64,000 nucleotides of DNA, taken from Fibrobacterota bacterium (GTDB lineage Bacteria > Fibrobacterota > Chitinivibrionia > Chitinivibrionales > Chitinispirillaceae). The notes beneath the pieces were generated by a model. It saw nothing but the letters and a program-made list of their open reading frames with translations, was not told the DNA's origin and did not search any database. The stretch covers positions 1 through 64,000 of the forward strand of contig JAEZKP010000047.1 of NCBI GenBank assembly GCA_023436145.1, in the 5' to 3' direction. Both the position numbers and the translations under genes were made by a program. The stretch's first letter is position 1, and each line of letters starts with the position of its first letter. Shown one piece after another: positions 52,156-61,770 of this stretch.

Positions 52156-52809
52156 ATGCCAAAAAAATTAAATTGGTTAAATACACTTTTTATCATAAGC
52201 ACAATGTCATTGATATCATCTACAGATAGCAGTGCTGAAGAATATGTATTACAAGCTGGCGATGTCATCTCGATCAATGTGGTAGAACATCCTGAATTTT
52301 CCGGCCGACATAAAATAAGACCAGATGGCAGGATAAATTACCCGGTAATCGGGGAAATCGATGTAGCTACGATCACCCCTGCCCAACTGGTTAAAATCAT
52401 GCAAGGCAAACTCTCCTCTTATGTTAACAATCCGGTAGTTTCAGTTTCAATAGAAGCTTATTATGCCAATAAAATCTTTATTATCGGGGCTGTCACCCGG
52501 GCCGGTGAATACCAGATTTATGAACCAGTCGATATGATGAAAGCACTGGCAATGTGCGGTGGTTTGACAAATCCCAAAACCAGATTCGTTAAGATTGTAC
52601 GCAGTGATGGTTCTGTTGTGACTGCAAACATGAAAGAACTCTGGACAGCGTCGGCAAAATATGATAATAAAAAGTATCTTCTCTACCCGGGTGATACCAT
52701 GTATGTTCCTGAGAGCTTCAGGGTGCCCTGGGTAGTGATCAGTACGATTCTTACTATTGTAAGTCTATCTTTTCAGATAGTATTAACCATAAATAACATT
52801 TCCAGGTAG
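52156..52809 (+). CDS. Polysaccharide export protein (Wza/OtnA-like)
   Basis: 217 residues. A signal-like N-terminus, then a Poly_export domain (YVLQAGDVISINVVEHPEFSG, RPDGRINYPVIGEIDV), an SLBB domain (IFIIGAVTRAGEYQIYEP) and a C-terminal hydrophobic helix (about 190-212). Classic Wza is longer and is a lipoprotein; here no lipobox is seen. It begins the operon directly after the promoter. Confidence 0.88.
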   Translation: MPKKLNWLNTLFIISTMSLISSTDSSAEEYVLQAGDVISINVVEHPEFSGRHKIRPDGRINYPVIGEIDVATITPAQLVKIMQGKLSSYVNNPVVSVSIEAYYANKIFIIGAVTRAGEYQIYEPVDMMKALAMCGGLTNPKTRFVKIVRSDGSVVTANMKELWTASAKYDNKKYLLYPGDTMYVPESFRVPWVVISTILTIVSLSFQIVLTINNISR

Positions 52810-52838
52810 AAGATGCGACCTATTCAATATTTCTGCTC

Positions 52839-53753
52839 ATGAAAGATCCAATAATTATTTCAATAGGTGGAGGCAAGGGTGGTGTCGGTAAAAGCACAAT
52901 AACTGCAAATATCGGTACAACGCTTTCACAAAAAGGTTTTTCGATAGGATTTATAGATGCAGATCTGGGAGGCGCAAATCTGCATCTGTGTCTGGGAGTA
53001 AGGCGTCCCCCTACAGGACTGCAGGATTTTATTAAAGGTAACTGCAAAAGCCTTAGTGAAGTAGCTGTCCCCACTTTAGTTGAAAGAAGCTGGCTGATAA
53101 GCGGAGCCAGTGATATACTAGAACTTGCTAATCCCAATTTTGCTCAAAAACAGAAAATCATTAATAATCTTAAAAAACTGGATGCAGATTACATCCTGGT
53201 AGACCTTGGAGCTGGAAGCAGCTTTCATGTGACCGATTTCTTTGCAGCATTTCCTTATGGAATCATTGTAACCGATGGACTCCCCACCTCCATTGAAAAT
53301 GCCTATGGTTACCTTAAAAACGGAATCCTCAGAGGCATAGTCAGATTGTTTTCCGGAAATTCCGAGTTACAAAACCGGATTCGTAACTTTTCTGATCCTC
53401 AAAGCAAAAAGGGATTTGTTACTGTAAACGATATGCTCAGTAATCTTAAAAACGATTATCCTCAGGAAGTCCAGATAATAAAGGAATGGCTGCATAAACG
53501 CCGCAGTTTTCTGGTTCTTAACATGGTTAAAAATGCGGATGATATAAAAATAGGGACCCGTTTTGCGGAAATGGTGAAAAAATATCTCTCCATAAATCTT
53601 TATTACATCGGATATGTAATGTTCGCTCCGGAAATAAGAACTTCTATAAAAGAGATGCGGCCATTTATGTTAAAGGATGAACCATCTCGGATCAGGGATT
53701 GTTTCGAGGCGGTTTCACAAAACTTAATCTCTATCACCAGGGAGTCAACCTGA
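52839..53753 (+). CDS. MinD/ParA-type ATPase (FlhG/FleN-like)
   Basis: 304 residues. Deviant Walker A GGKGGVGKST, Walker A' FIDADLGGANLHLCLG, and Walker B YILVDLGAGS. It looks closer to FlhG/FleN-type membrane-associated switches than to true MinD. In this operon it may help place or control the export machinery. There is no clear ribosome site. Confidence 0.85.
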   Translation: MKDPIIISIGGGKGGVGKSTITANIGTTLSQKGFSIGFIDADLGGANLHLCLGVRRPPTGLQDFIKGNCKSLSEVAVPTLVERSWLISGASDILELANPNFAQKQKIINNLKKLDADYILVDLGAGSSFHVTDFFAAFPYGIIVTDGLPTSIENAYGYLKNGILRGIVRLFSGNSELQNRIRNFSDPQSKKGFVTVNDMLSNLKNDYPQEVQIIKEWLHKRRSFLVLNMVKNADDIKIGTRFAEMVKKYLSINLYYIGYVMFAPEIRTSIKEMRPFMLKDEPSRIRDCFEAVSQNLISITREST

Positions 53754-54604
53754 TGGGGTATCTGCAATATTGGAAACTTAAGGAAAAGCCGTTTGAAGAA
53801 CTCTGCGATACCAGATTCTTTTTTGAAAGCGATGATCACCGGGAAGCTCTTGACCGGCTGTTATATCTGATAAAAGACCGCAATATGTGCATGGGATTGC
53901 TTACCGGTGAGGTCGGGTCCGGAAAGACAATTACAAAGAATGTACTTATCAATTCTCTTCCCAGTCAGAATTTTGAAGTTATCGATTTTGACTACTGCAA
54001 TTTCAGCTTTAACGATTTGCTTTTTGATATTGTACAGAGGATAACCTTCAGGGACGCACGTGTTGCACTTATCGAAGAGATGGAAGCTCCTTCGCGAAAT
54101 GATAAATACCAGCTCTTTCAGCTTCTTAAAAAAAAACTGGAAATACTTTTATATGAAGAAAAACGGCATCTGGTACTTATTTTTGATGAGGCTCAACAGA
54201 TAGAGGAAGATGTACTGGATGAACTGAAAAACCTGACAAATAATTTCTCCAGAACAGAAAACTTTCTCACCATCTTTTTTGTGGGTCAACCAGAACTCCG
54301 GGAAAAGATCCGCCGGCTCAAACAGGTAGATCAGCGTATTTTTTTGCGATTTCACCTCAATAACCTTGATTATAATGACTCATTACGATATATCCAGCAT
54401 CGCTTGCGGGTGGCAGGCCTGGAAAAGGGTACGATTTTCACCAGTCTGGGACTGGAGATTATCTTCCGTAGCACTGCAGGTGTTCCCAGGGAAATAAACC
54501 GCCTCTGTAAATTGGCTCTCAATTACGGGTTTGCTCAAAGCCTGAATGAAATCTCTCGTGAAGATATTCAGGTAATCATTGATGATCTACAGGAACATTC
54601 CTAA
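53753..54604 (+). CDS. ExeA/GspA-type AAA ATPase
   Basis: 283 residues from ATG 53753, which overlaps the previous stop by one base and follows AGGGAG. N-terminal YWKLKEKPFEELCDTRFFF is characteristic of ExeA-like ATPases, then Walker A GEVGSGKT, Walker B LVLIFDEAQQIEE, and a sensor region GVPREINRLCKLAL. Similar ATPases accompany Wzz-type genes in polysaccharide loci (for example with XrtA systems); no exosortase is seen here. Confidence 0.9.
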   Translation: MGYLQYWKLKEKPFEELCDTRFFFESDDHREALDRLLYLIKDRNMCMGLLTGEVGSGKTITKNVLINSLPSQNFEVIDFDYCNFSFNDLLFDIVQRITFRDARVALIEEMEAPSRNDKYQLFQLLKKKLEILLYEEKRHLVLIFDEAQQIEEDVLDELKNLTNNFSRTENFLTIFFVGQPELREKIRRLKQVDQRIFLRFHLNNLDYNDSLRYIQHRLRVAGLEKGTIFTSLGLEIIFRSTAGVPREINRLCKLALNYGFAQSLNEISREDIQVIIDDLQEHS

Positions 54605-57600
54605 TGGGCAGAAAAAAATTCAGTCTCGGTGCGATCCTTCAAAAAATCAATGAGGAAAAAGGACCCGAAGAAAATTCAATCCTAAGCACATCTGTTCAAA
54701 CCGGTGCCCATTCACCCAAAATCTACCATCAGCAAGAGCCCCTTCCGGATACTGCTGAAAAGAGTACCTTCACTACTCCAGATTTGCCTTCACAACCCTT
54801 ATCAGATATTCTCAGATCTGCTCCGAGTCCTGAAAACAAAGCAGATACTGCAAATAGCAATTCACATCATCACAGACATATTACTCTAATGGAGCAGCCC
54901 TCCAGACCATCTCCCCTCAGTTCTTCTTCGTTAACACCGCCTTCCACCAGCAATATGTTTCCAGAGGAAGACGATGAGGAAGAATTTGACGTGCTTAAAT
55001 ATATCGGGGTTATTATCAGACGACGCAATATCGTGCTGACTGTGATGCTGATAATGACTCTGCTCTCTGTTTATAAATTTTTATCCGGTGATAAATACTA
55101 TATCGCCAATGCCCGGCTTCTTTTCCGCCCCGGTGAACAGGAAATGATCGGTGATATCAATTTATACCGCTATTATGTAGACCGGGACAAAATTTTCAGC
55201 ACACATCTTGAACTTCTCAAATCACATACCGTGCTAAGCATGGTTTCATCAAACCTGGATAACAAAATTTCTGAACTGACTATAAAGAACTTTCTCTCCA
55301 TTAAACAGGGTGAAACCGACGGTAATAAAAACGATATAATTGAACTCTCTTTCAAGCACTCTAATCCGGACACCGCACGCGACGTCCTCAACGAGCTTTG
55401 CAGAACCTATATCGATTACCGGCGTGATGTCAATGCACAGGAGCTGACCAGGTTTATTTTCAAATTTGAGACTCAGATCAATAAACTTCAGAGTGATCTA
55501 AACTCTAAAGAAAACGATCTGCGCGATTTCAAGGAAGCCAATCAGATGGTTCAACTTTCGAGCGAAACCAACCTGATAGTTTCCAAATTATCAGAAATGG
55601 AACTGGAACTGCAGAAAACCCAGCTATCACTTCTGGAAAGCAAAGAGAGACTTTCTGCTCTTAACTCCCAGATAAACCTCCAGGACCATGACATTGTACA
55701 GTCAATCACATTCCAGGACCCTCTTCAGACTAAAATTGCCGATCTGGAACTCGAACTTAACGCATCAGCTGCAGAATACAGCGCAGAGCATTTTAAAGTG
55801 AAAATGCTCAAACAACAAATCGAAAATCTCAAATCAGCTGCTATCGACAGCATCTCTAGGGAAGCGGCCAGTAAAACCATGGTGAAAAACCCCATCAGAC
55901 AGGCCCTTCTTCACGATCTGATCAATCTGACAATAGAAAAAGCAGCACTGGAGGCAAAACGGATTGCCCAGGAGCAGATAATTGATAAATTAAACAGAGA
56001 TCTGTTGCAACTGCCCTCTCTTGAACAGAGATATGCCAATCTGCAAAGAGAAACCGAATCACTTATTCAAACATTGCGACTGCTTAAAACCAAATATGAG
56101 GAAGCTAAGATTAAACGGGATTCCCAGGAATCGGATCTGAAGCTTCTGGAGATGGCCCAAACACCCTCAAACGCTTTATCTAATGTTAAATTTTCCAACA
56201 TAATTGTAGGTATTCTGATTGGGCTAATTCTGGGAATAGCATTGGTTTTTCTTATTGAATACCTGGATCAGAGTCTTAAAGACCCAGCCGATGTTGAAAA
56301 ACAGCTGGAATTACCGCTTTTGGGAATTGTTCCACTCATTGAGGCTGAACAGGCCCTGATAGAGCAGTCAACAGATCTCACAAAAACCATCCTCGAACCT
56401 TTCCGGGCACTGCGTGCCAATCTCAAACACATTGCTTCGGCACACGAACTGAAAACCTTCATGGTCTGCAGCGCAGTCAAAGGAGAGGGCAAAACCACAC
56501 TCGCTGCAAATCTGGCTATAACATTTGCTCTGGACGGTAAAACTGTGATTCTTATCGATGCCGATCTGCGCCGTTCACAAATGCATTCACTGTTTGCCAT
56601 CCCCAAACAATCCGGGGTAGCTGATTACCTTATGGGAACAGCAACTGTGGAACAAATCATAAAGCCTACCCGCTACCCCAGACTCTTTGTGGTTACTTCC
56701 GGTGAACGTCCCCACAACCCAGCTGAACTGCTGGGTACAATCCGATTTGACATGTTGATAGAGGAACTTAAAAATAAAGCAGAAATTGTAATATTCGATT
56801 CACCAGCACTTCTTCCGGTAAGCGACACCATAACCATGGCTCCCAAAATGGATTGCTGTCTGGTTATAACCAGAGCTTTGTGGACACCTCTGAAAGCAGC
56901 AAAACAGGCAAAGAACCAGCTCAAACGAATTGGTTGCCGTCTTTACGGGGGAGTTCTCAATGGTGTTTCACATGCAAAAAACTACTACCCTTACTACTAT
57001 GGTTATTATGGCTACTACTCCTATAAGTATACTTACGAAGATGATTTCGATGATTCCCGCTTCTCTTTCCGTAAACTGGGACTGAACATTGAAAATAATC
57101 TTAAAAATAAGATCAACTCAATCGTATTTGCATTCCCTAAATATATCGCTGCCATGAGCCAGATAATCAGATCGCTTACCATAAGAAAAAGGTTCTGGAT
57201 TCTGCTGTTGTCTCTTCTTGCAGTGACAGGAATGAGGATATGGTTTCAAGCTAATTATAAACCACCAGTAGATTCCATCAAATATCTGGGAATAGGTGAA
57301 TCGGAGAACAGCCAGGAAAACACTCTGAATGACAGTTTACCGGATATGGCCTTGCCCCGGAATATACAAAACAACGGTTTTGAGTTTCGATCTTCTGCAA
57401 TGGGCAAAACAACGGATACTGTCAACCTCCTTGATAGCATCAATCTGTGGCTTAAGGCGAAATCAGAGAAAAATGTGGAAATGTTCCTTAACTTTTATGA
57501 CGATTCGCTTTTTGTATTCCCGGGTGGCACATTCCATCAGTGGCGGAAGAAAACACTCCAGCAGTTTTCAAATCAGAAAAGTGGATCTCTCTTTAAGCTG

Positions 57601-57765
57601 GTAAAAACAGTCAACAATAAAAGTAATGAAAGCTATCAGGAAATCTCTTTTGACCTTATGGAAATTTCAGCAAATGACACTCTTTTCCATTCTATAACCA
57701 CGATCTGGCAAGCTGGTAGAGATGGCTGGAGAATAATCAGAGAAAAATCCATTATCAAACCCTAA
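54604..57765 (+). CDS. Wzc-like chain-length determinant / BY-kinase with C-terminal NTF2-like domain
   Basis: 1053 residues. A Ser/Pro-rich disordered N-terminus (~1-120), Wzz domain with helix TM1 (about 140-162), a long coiled-coil periplasmic part, TM2 (about 530-553), then a tyrosine-kinase domain with Walker A AVKGEGKTT (about 625), Walker A' LIDADLRRSQ, and Walker B VIFDSPAL. A Tyr-rich cluster (YYPYYYGYYGYYSY, about 793-806) should be the autophosphorylation site. Unusually the chain continues with a third membrane helix (about 863-882) and a ~110-residue tail (MFLNFYDDSLFVFPGGTFHQ) resembling SnoaL/NTF2 folds. Controls polymer length. It overlaps the previous stop by one base. Confidence 0.88.
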   Translation: MGRKKFSLGAILQKINEEKGPEENSILSTSVQTGAHSPKIYHQQEPLPDTAEKSTFTTPDLPSQPLSDILRSAPSPENKADTANSNSHHHRHITLMEQPSRPSPLSSSSLTPPSTSNMFPEEDDEEEFDVLKYIGVIIRRRNIVLTVMLIMTLLSVYKFLSGDKYYIANARLLFRPGEQEMIGDINLYRYYVDRDKIFSTHLELLKSHTVLSMVSSNLDNKISELTIKNFLSIKQGETDGNKNDIIELSFKHSNPDTARDVLNELCRTYIDYRRDVNAQELTRFIFKFETQINKLQSDLNSKENDLRDFKEANQMVQLSSETNLIVSKLSEMELELQKTQLSLLESKERLSALNSQINLQDHDIVQSITFQDPLQTKIADLELELNASAAEYSAEHFKVKMLKQQIENLKSAAIDSISREAASKTMVKNPIRQALLHDLINLTIEKAALEAKRIAQEQIIDKLNRDLLQLPSLEQRYANLQRETESLIQTLRLLKTKYEEAKIKRDSQESDLKLLEMAQTPSNALSNVKFSNIIVGILIGLILGIALVFLIEYLDQSLKDPADVEKQLELPLLGIVPLIEAEQALIEQSTDLTKTILEPFRALRANLKHIASAHELKTFMVCSAVKGEGKTTLAANLAITFALDGKTVILIDADLRRSQMHSLFAIPKQSGVADYLMGTATVEQIIKPTRYPRLFVVTSGERPHNPAELLGTIRFDMLIEELKNKAEIVIFDSPALLPVSDTITMAPKMDCCLVITRALWTPLKAAKQAKNQLKRIGCRLYGGVLNGVSHAKNYYPYYYGYYGYYSYKYTYEDDFDDSRFSFRKLGLNIENNLKNKINSIVFAFPKYIAAMSQIIRSLTIRKRFWILLLSLLAVTGMRIWFQANYKPPVDSIKYLGIGESENSQENTLNDSLPDMALPRNIQNNGFEFRSSAMGKTTDTVNLLDSINLWLKAKSEKNVEMFLNFYDDSLFVFPGGTFHQWRKKTLQQFSNQKSGSLFKLVKTVNNKSNESYQEISFDLMEISANDTLFHSITTIWQAGRDGWRIIREKSIIKP

Positions 57766-57786
57766 AATTCAAGATTGCAGGTATTC

Positions 57787-59370
57787 ATGTCCGCCAAATT
57801 CAAAAAAAAAGTCATTACATCAGCTGTCTACTTCCTGCTGGCAGCTGCAATCTGCTGGCAGGGCTTTTACCTTTATAAATATTCCAGACCTGCAGCAGGT
57901 ATCGAAGGATTTCGATCCGTAAAGGTTAAGGTAGATGGGAATGTAAGAAAACCTGGTATTTACCTTATCCCCGAGGGAACAACCCAATTTGAGATCCTGA
58001 AAGTTGCGGGTATACGCCCCACATCCGATATCTCCGCTTTCCAGTTGACAAACCAAATAGATGAAAATACCACTGTCAATGTGGGAACCCTGGAGAATGC
58101 AGTTGACATGGATGCAAATAAACTGCTGGCCCGGCTGGAATTCTTTCTGGGGGAAATAAACATTATAGCCAGCGATGGTCGTAATACGCCTCATCATGAA
58201 GGAATGCAGATCTCTAAAGGCGACAGAATACTTACCGAAGCATCCGCTCAGGCGGAAATCTCCATTGGTCCCAATTCCAGAATAGATATGGATAATTTCT
58301 CTGAATTGATTTTTGATAAGATCGGTGAATTGGAAAATAACCGCAGCACTGTCGAACTTTTCCATAAATCCGGCATAGGCTGGTATAGAACCGTTTATTC
58401 CAATAAAGATTCTGAAATGTTCCGCATTCTCACCCACTCCGTATCTTTATCTGTAGGTGCATCCGGAGCAGATTTTCTGATTGATGCCCAGAACGACCAT
58501 GTCCAGGTAAACCTTATGGATGGTTTGATACTTCTTGAGCGTACCGATAAAAGTGACGCAATAAATCTTATCTCTGGTCAATCAGCCACAATATATAAAG
58601 ATGGCAGACCTTTTGAAGTTACCCGCCTTTCCAGTGACATCAATGCCAATAACCGTTTTTCACAACTCAACCGGGAAAAAGTTAATTATATGAACCGGTT
58701 GATGCCCTTCAATTTTCTTTTCTGTGGAACCCCGGCGGTCTTTTACCTGATCAGTATTCAATACGAATCCGGTAATTTTCACCTGATAAGAATCCCGCCG
58801 GAACTTCTTATTGAACATTTCTCCCAGAATATCTCCACCATCGGTCAGGCATATCTATATGGAGGACCGGTTTTTGTAAGCACTTTTCTGGAACGTATTC
58901 TGGATACACGTATACCCAAATACTGTGTTTTTGACAAAAACGATATCATCCGTACTGTTGGCGCCCTGGGTGGTATTCAGGTCGATATCGATGAAAAAGC
59001 AGCATCTGCACTGCGGGTATCTGCAGGCACTCAAAAAATGGCTGGTAAAAACCTTTTGCTCTTCCTCTCCCCTTCCATCTCAGGAGCACAAGATTGCAAC
59101 ACCCGTCAATCCAAACTTATTAAAAGTCTCTTTAATGGATTTCGTAATAAAAACATTTCTTTGTCACTGCTGCTTGCAGAACAGATCCTTACTAACACCG
59201 AAACTAATTTTTTACCTTTCGAAATGATGGAACAATTTGGTAAATTTAATACTCGTAGTAACTGGAAATATATTGAACACAATATTCCTGTTCTCCCTGT
59301 TAAACGCGGAAACCGGGATTATTTAGAACCCGTTCTGGAAAAATGCAGGGAACTTTTGAAGGTCAAATGA
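57787..59370 (+). CDS. SLBB + FecR-like + LytR-CpsA-Psr (LCP) fusion protein
   Basis: 527 residues. Membrane helix at ~9-27; SLBB domain ~45-108 (VKVDGNVRKPGIYLIPEGTTQ); FecR-like sheet domain ~138-275 (GDRILTEASAQAEISIGP, VQVNLMDGLILLERTD); LCP-like domain ~300-515 (IGQAYLYGGPVFVSTFLERIL, IIRTVGALGGIQVDID, NTRQSKLIKSL). LCP enzymes attach glycopolymers to peptidoglycan or other acceptors; the usual RDT near the start of the domain reads PPELL here, so activity is uncertain. ATG 57787 was chosen; a TTG four codons earlier is less likely. It overlaps rfbD by four bases. Confidence 0.7.
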   Translation: MSAKFKKKVITSAVYFLLAAAICWQGFYLYKYSRPAAGIEGFRSVKVKVDGNVRKPGIYLIPEGTTQFEILKVAGIRPTSDISAFQLTNQIDENTTVNVGTLENAVDMDANKLLARLEFFLGEINIIASDGRNTPHHEGMQISKGDRILTEASAQAEISIGPNSRIDMDNFSELIFDKIGELENNRSTVELFHKSGIGWYRTVYSNKDSEMFRILTHSVSLSVGASGADFLIDAQNDHVQVNLMDGLILLERTDKSDAINLISGQSATIYKDGRPFEVTRLSSDINANNRFSQLNREKVNYMNRLMPFNFLFCGTPAVFYLISIQYESGNFHLIRIPPELLIEHFSQNISTIGQAYLYGGPVFVSTFLERILDTRIPKYCVFDKNDIIRTVGALGGIQVDIDEKAASALRVSAGTQKMAGKNLLLFLSPSISGAQDCNTRQSKLIKSLFNGFRNKNISLSLLLAEQILTNTETNFLPFEMMEQFGKFNTRSNWKYIEHNIPVLPVKRGNRDYLEPVLEKCRELLKVK

Positions 59371-60239
59371 ATAAATCATCAGTTTTAATTATAGGTTCAA
59401 AGGGTCAGCTTGGCTCAGATATGGTTTTGCTGAGTAAACAGGCGGGATTTACAGTCTCTGAGATCGATTATCCTCAAATCGATATTACAGATCCAGTAAT
59501 GACTGAACGTTGTGTTCTTGATATAAAACCTGATTATGTTATAAATTGTGCTGCTTATACGGCGGTCGATGATTGCGAAACTCATCAGGAACAGGCATTC
59601 GCAATCAATGCCCAGGGAACACTTAACATAACTCTTTCTGCTAAAAAAGCCGGTGCAGTAATGGTTCATATAAGTACCGATTACGTGTTTGACGGCAAAA
59701 AAAACTCCCCTTACACAGAGCAGGATCAAACCTCACCTCTTACAGTATACGGCAAATCAAAACTGGAAGGGGAAAGACTTATTGCCGCCCATTATGACAA
59801 ATATCAGATTTTCCGTATCGCCTGGCTATACGGTATCAATGGAAACAATTTTGTAAAGACCATCAGAAACATAGCCCGGAAAAAGATGCAGGAAAAACAG
59901 CCTCTGACCGTAGTAAATGACCAGCTTGGCACTCCCACTTATACCAGGGATGTATGTGCGCAGGTCTTAAAGATGATCAATCAACCCCATTATGGAATTT
60001 TTCATTGTACCAATGAAGGATTTTGCAGCTGGTACGACTTTGCTCTGGAAATAATCAGAGCAGCTGGAATGGAGGTGGAATTACTCCCATGTACAACAGC
60101 CGACTTCCCTAGGCCTGCTCCCCGTCCCCATTACAGTGTACTGGAGAATGCTCATCTTAAAAAACTTCATATGAATATAATGAAAGACTGGAAGGAAGCA
60201 TTCAATACGTTTCTAACCGATGAATCACAACACATATAA
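59367..60239 (+). CDS. rfbD: dTDP-4-dehydrorhamnose reductase
   Basis: Last step of dTDP-L-rhamnose synthesis. 290 residues. NAD(P)-binding GSKGQLGSDM near the start, CAAYTAVDDCE, the catalytic YGKSKLEGE (Tyr-x-x-x-Lys), and HISTDYVFDG. The start overlaps the preceding stop (ATGA), so translation is coupled. Confidence 0.96.
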   Translation: MNKSSVLIIGSKGQLGSDMVLLSKQAGFTVSEIDYPQIDITDPVMTERCVLDIKPDYVINCAAYTAVDDCETHQEQAFAINAQGTLNITLSAKKAGAVMVHISTDYVFDGKKNSPYTEQDQTSPLTVYGKSKLEGERLIAAHYDKYQIFRIAWLYGINGNNFVKTIRNIARKKMQEKQPLTVVNDQLGTPTYTRDVCAQVLKMINQPHYGIFHCTNEGFCSWYDFALEIIRAAGMEVELLPCTTADFPRPAPRPHYSVLENAHLKKLHMNIMKDWKEAFNTFLTDESQHI

Positions 60240-60266
60240 AACGATATCAAAATGAGAGAATGAATT

Positions 60267-61262
60267 ATGAAAACAATCCTTGTAACTGGTGGTGCAGGCT
60301 TTATCGGGTCCAATTTCGTACATTATCTTCTCGATTCCGATTCAGGTTATAAAATTGTCAATTTGGATGCTTTGACATATGCAGGTAATCCGGACAATCT
60401 TATCTCTGTGGAAAATAACCCCGCATATCAATTTGTTGAAGGCAGTATTGATGATTCCAGGCTGGTGGCTGAATTATTTGACAACCACGATTTCGATGCT
60501 GTTGTACACTTTGCAGCTGAATCACATGTGGACAGAAGTATCACCGGACCGGAAGCTTTTGTAAAAACCAATGTGCTGGGAACACAGATCCTGCTGCAGA
60601 ATGCAAAAAAATCCTGGCAGGACCGGTTCGACCAGAAAAGATTTGTCCATATTTCCACTGATGAAGTTTACGGTAGCCTGGGACCAAGCGGTTACTTTAC
60701 CGAAAAGACTCCCCTTGCTCCCAACAGCCCCTACTCTGCTTCTAAAGCCGGCAGCGATCTGCTGGTCAGAGCCTTCTATGAGACTTATAATTTCCCGGCT
60801 GTCATCACCCGCTGTTCCAATAATTACGGTCCATATCAGTTCCCTGAAAAACTTATCCCTCTCACTATTACAAATGCATTGAGGGACCTGCCTTTACCGG
60901 TTTATGGGGATGGAAAGAATGTCAGAGACTGGCTTTTTGTCAATGATCATTGCTCTGCTATAAAACTGGTGCTGGAAAAAGGAACTCCTGGCAACGTTTA
61001 CAATATCGGGGGAAATAACGAATGGCACAACATAGATATTGTCAAACTGATCTGTGCAGAGTTGGGTAAGCCACAGTCCTTGATTACATTTGTGAAAGAC
61101 AGACTGGGCCATGATCGCCGTTATGCTATTGATGCCAGTTTTATTAAAAATCAGCTTGGCTGGTCACCTTCGGTGACTTTTGAACAAGGCATTAAAAAAA
61201 CCATTCAGTGGTATCTGGACAACCAGTGGTGGTGGACTAAGATTTTGACAAAATCAGCATAA
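60267..61262 (+). CDS. rfbB: dTDP-glucose 4,6-dehydratase
   Basis: Converts dTDP-glucose to 4-keto-6-deoxy sugar. 331 residues. VTGGAGFIGSNFV (NAD), FAAESHVDRSI, STDEVYGSLG, and the catalytic PYSASKAGSD, then NNYGPYQFPEKLIPL. With rfbD it supplies dTDP-rhamnose to the polysaccharide; rfbA and rfbC are not in the window. Confidence 0.98.
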   Translation: MKTILVTGGAGFIGSNFVHYLLDSDSGYKIVNLDALTYAGNPDNLISVENNPAYQFVEGSIDDSRLVAELFDNHDFDAVVHFAAESHVDRSITGPEAFVKTNVLGTQILLQNAKKSWQDRFDQKRFVHISTDEVYGSLGPSGYFTEKTPLAPNSPYSASKAGSDLLVRAFYETYNFPAVITRCSNNYGPYQFPEKLIPLTITNALRDLPLPVYGDGKNVRDWLFVNDHCSAIKLVLEKGTPGNVYNIGGNNEWHNIDIVKLICAELGKPQSLITFVKDRLGHDRRYAIDASFIKNQLGWSPSVTFEQGIKKTIQWYLDNQWWWTKILTKSA

Positions 61263-61288
61263 AACTCAATGCAGATTATACCTTTCAG

Positions 61289-61319
61289 GCTGAGGCTCTT
61301 AAAAATATCATGCCTCAGC
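61289..61319. terminator. Hairpin between convergent rfbB and HNH genes
   Basis: GCTGAGGC (61289-61296) and GCCTCAGC (61312-61319) form a perfect 8-bp stem with a 15-base loop, overlapping the last codons of the HNH gene. No T-run. Confidence 0.4.
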
Positions 61320-61628
61320 TTCCTCTGAACACACATTACCTGGATAGTTGTTTCCTTTACTGCGATTGTTTTGCCATTGAAGTGGCTGAAGGTTACTAAT
61401 ATCATCATTTCCACCCAGGGAAACTGGCTTAATATGATCAATCTCCCAGCCTGTACCATTGTCCTCTTTCATATTGTACTGACCACGCTCTATCCAGGCA
61501 CCGCATGAATCTTTTCTTTTCTGAGTTGGATCGATCCCTGGCACTATCTCCCCTTTGTTCCATACCATCTGGATCATTTGCAAACTAAATGGTTTACCGT
61601 TAACATCGGTTCCCGGTTTTCTGGACAT
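61308..61628 (-). CDS. HNH endonuclease
   Basis: 106 residues, single HNH domain: WEIDHIKPVSLGGNDDISNL (His-His-Asn pattern) near the C-terminus, before WQNNRSKGN. No zinc Cys pairs. The start ATG has GGAGG nine bases upstream. It could be part of a mobile or defence element, or a stray homing-type nuclease; nothing around it decides. Confidence 0.85.
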   Translation of the reverse strand: MSRKPGTDVNGKPFSLQMIQMVWNKGEIVPGIDPTQKRKDSCGAWIERGQYNMKEDNGTGWEIDHIKPVSLGGNDDISNLQPLQWQNNRSKGNNYPGNVCSEEAEA

Positions 61629-61770
61629 TTCTTCTATCCTCCTGTCTTCTTTCTCTACCCTGTTGCCCTCCCGAGTAGTTCAGAGCAACACTCATACCTC
61701 CAGAACTCTGTATTGGCATTTAACTTGAATACTACAACTACTACTTGCCACTTCACCAGGAGACCATCTT

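Noticed and set aside
57820..58437. 205-codon antisense frame inside the SLBB-FecR-LCP gene
   Set aside because: Overlaps a recognised multidomain gene and shows no family pattern.
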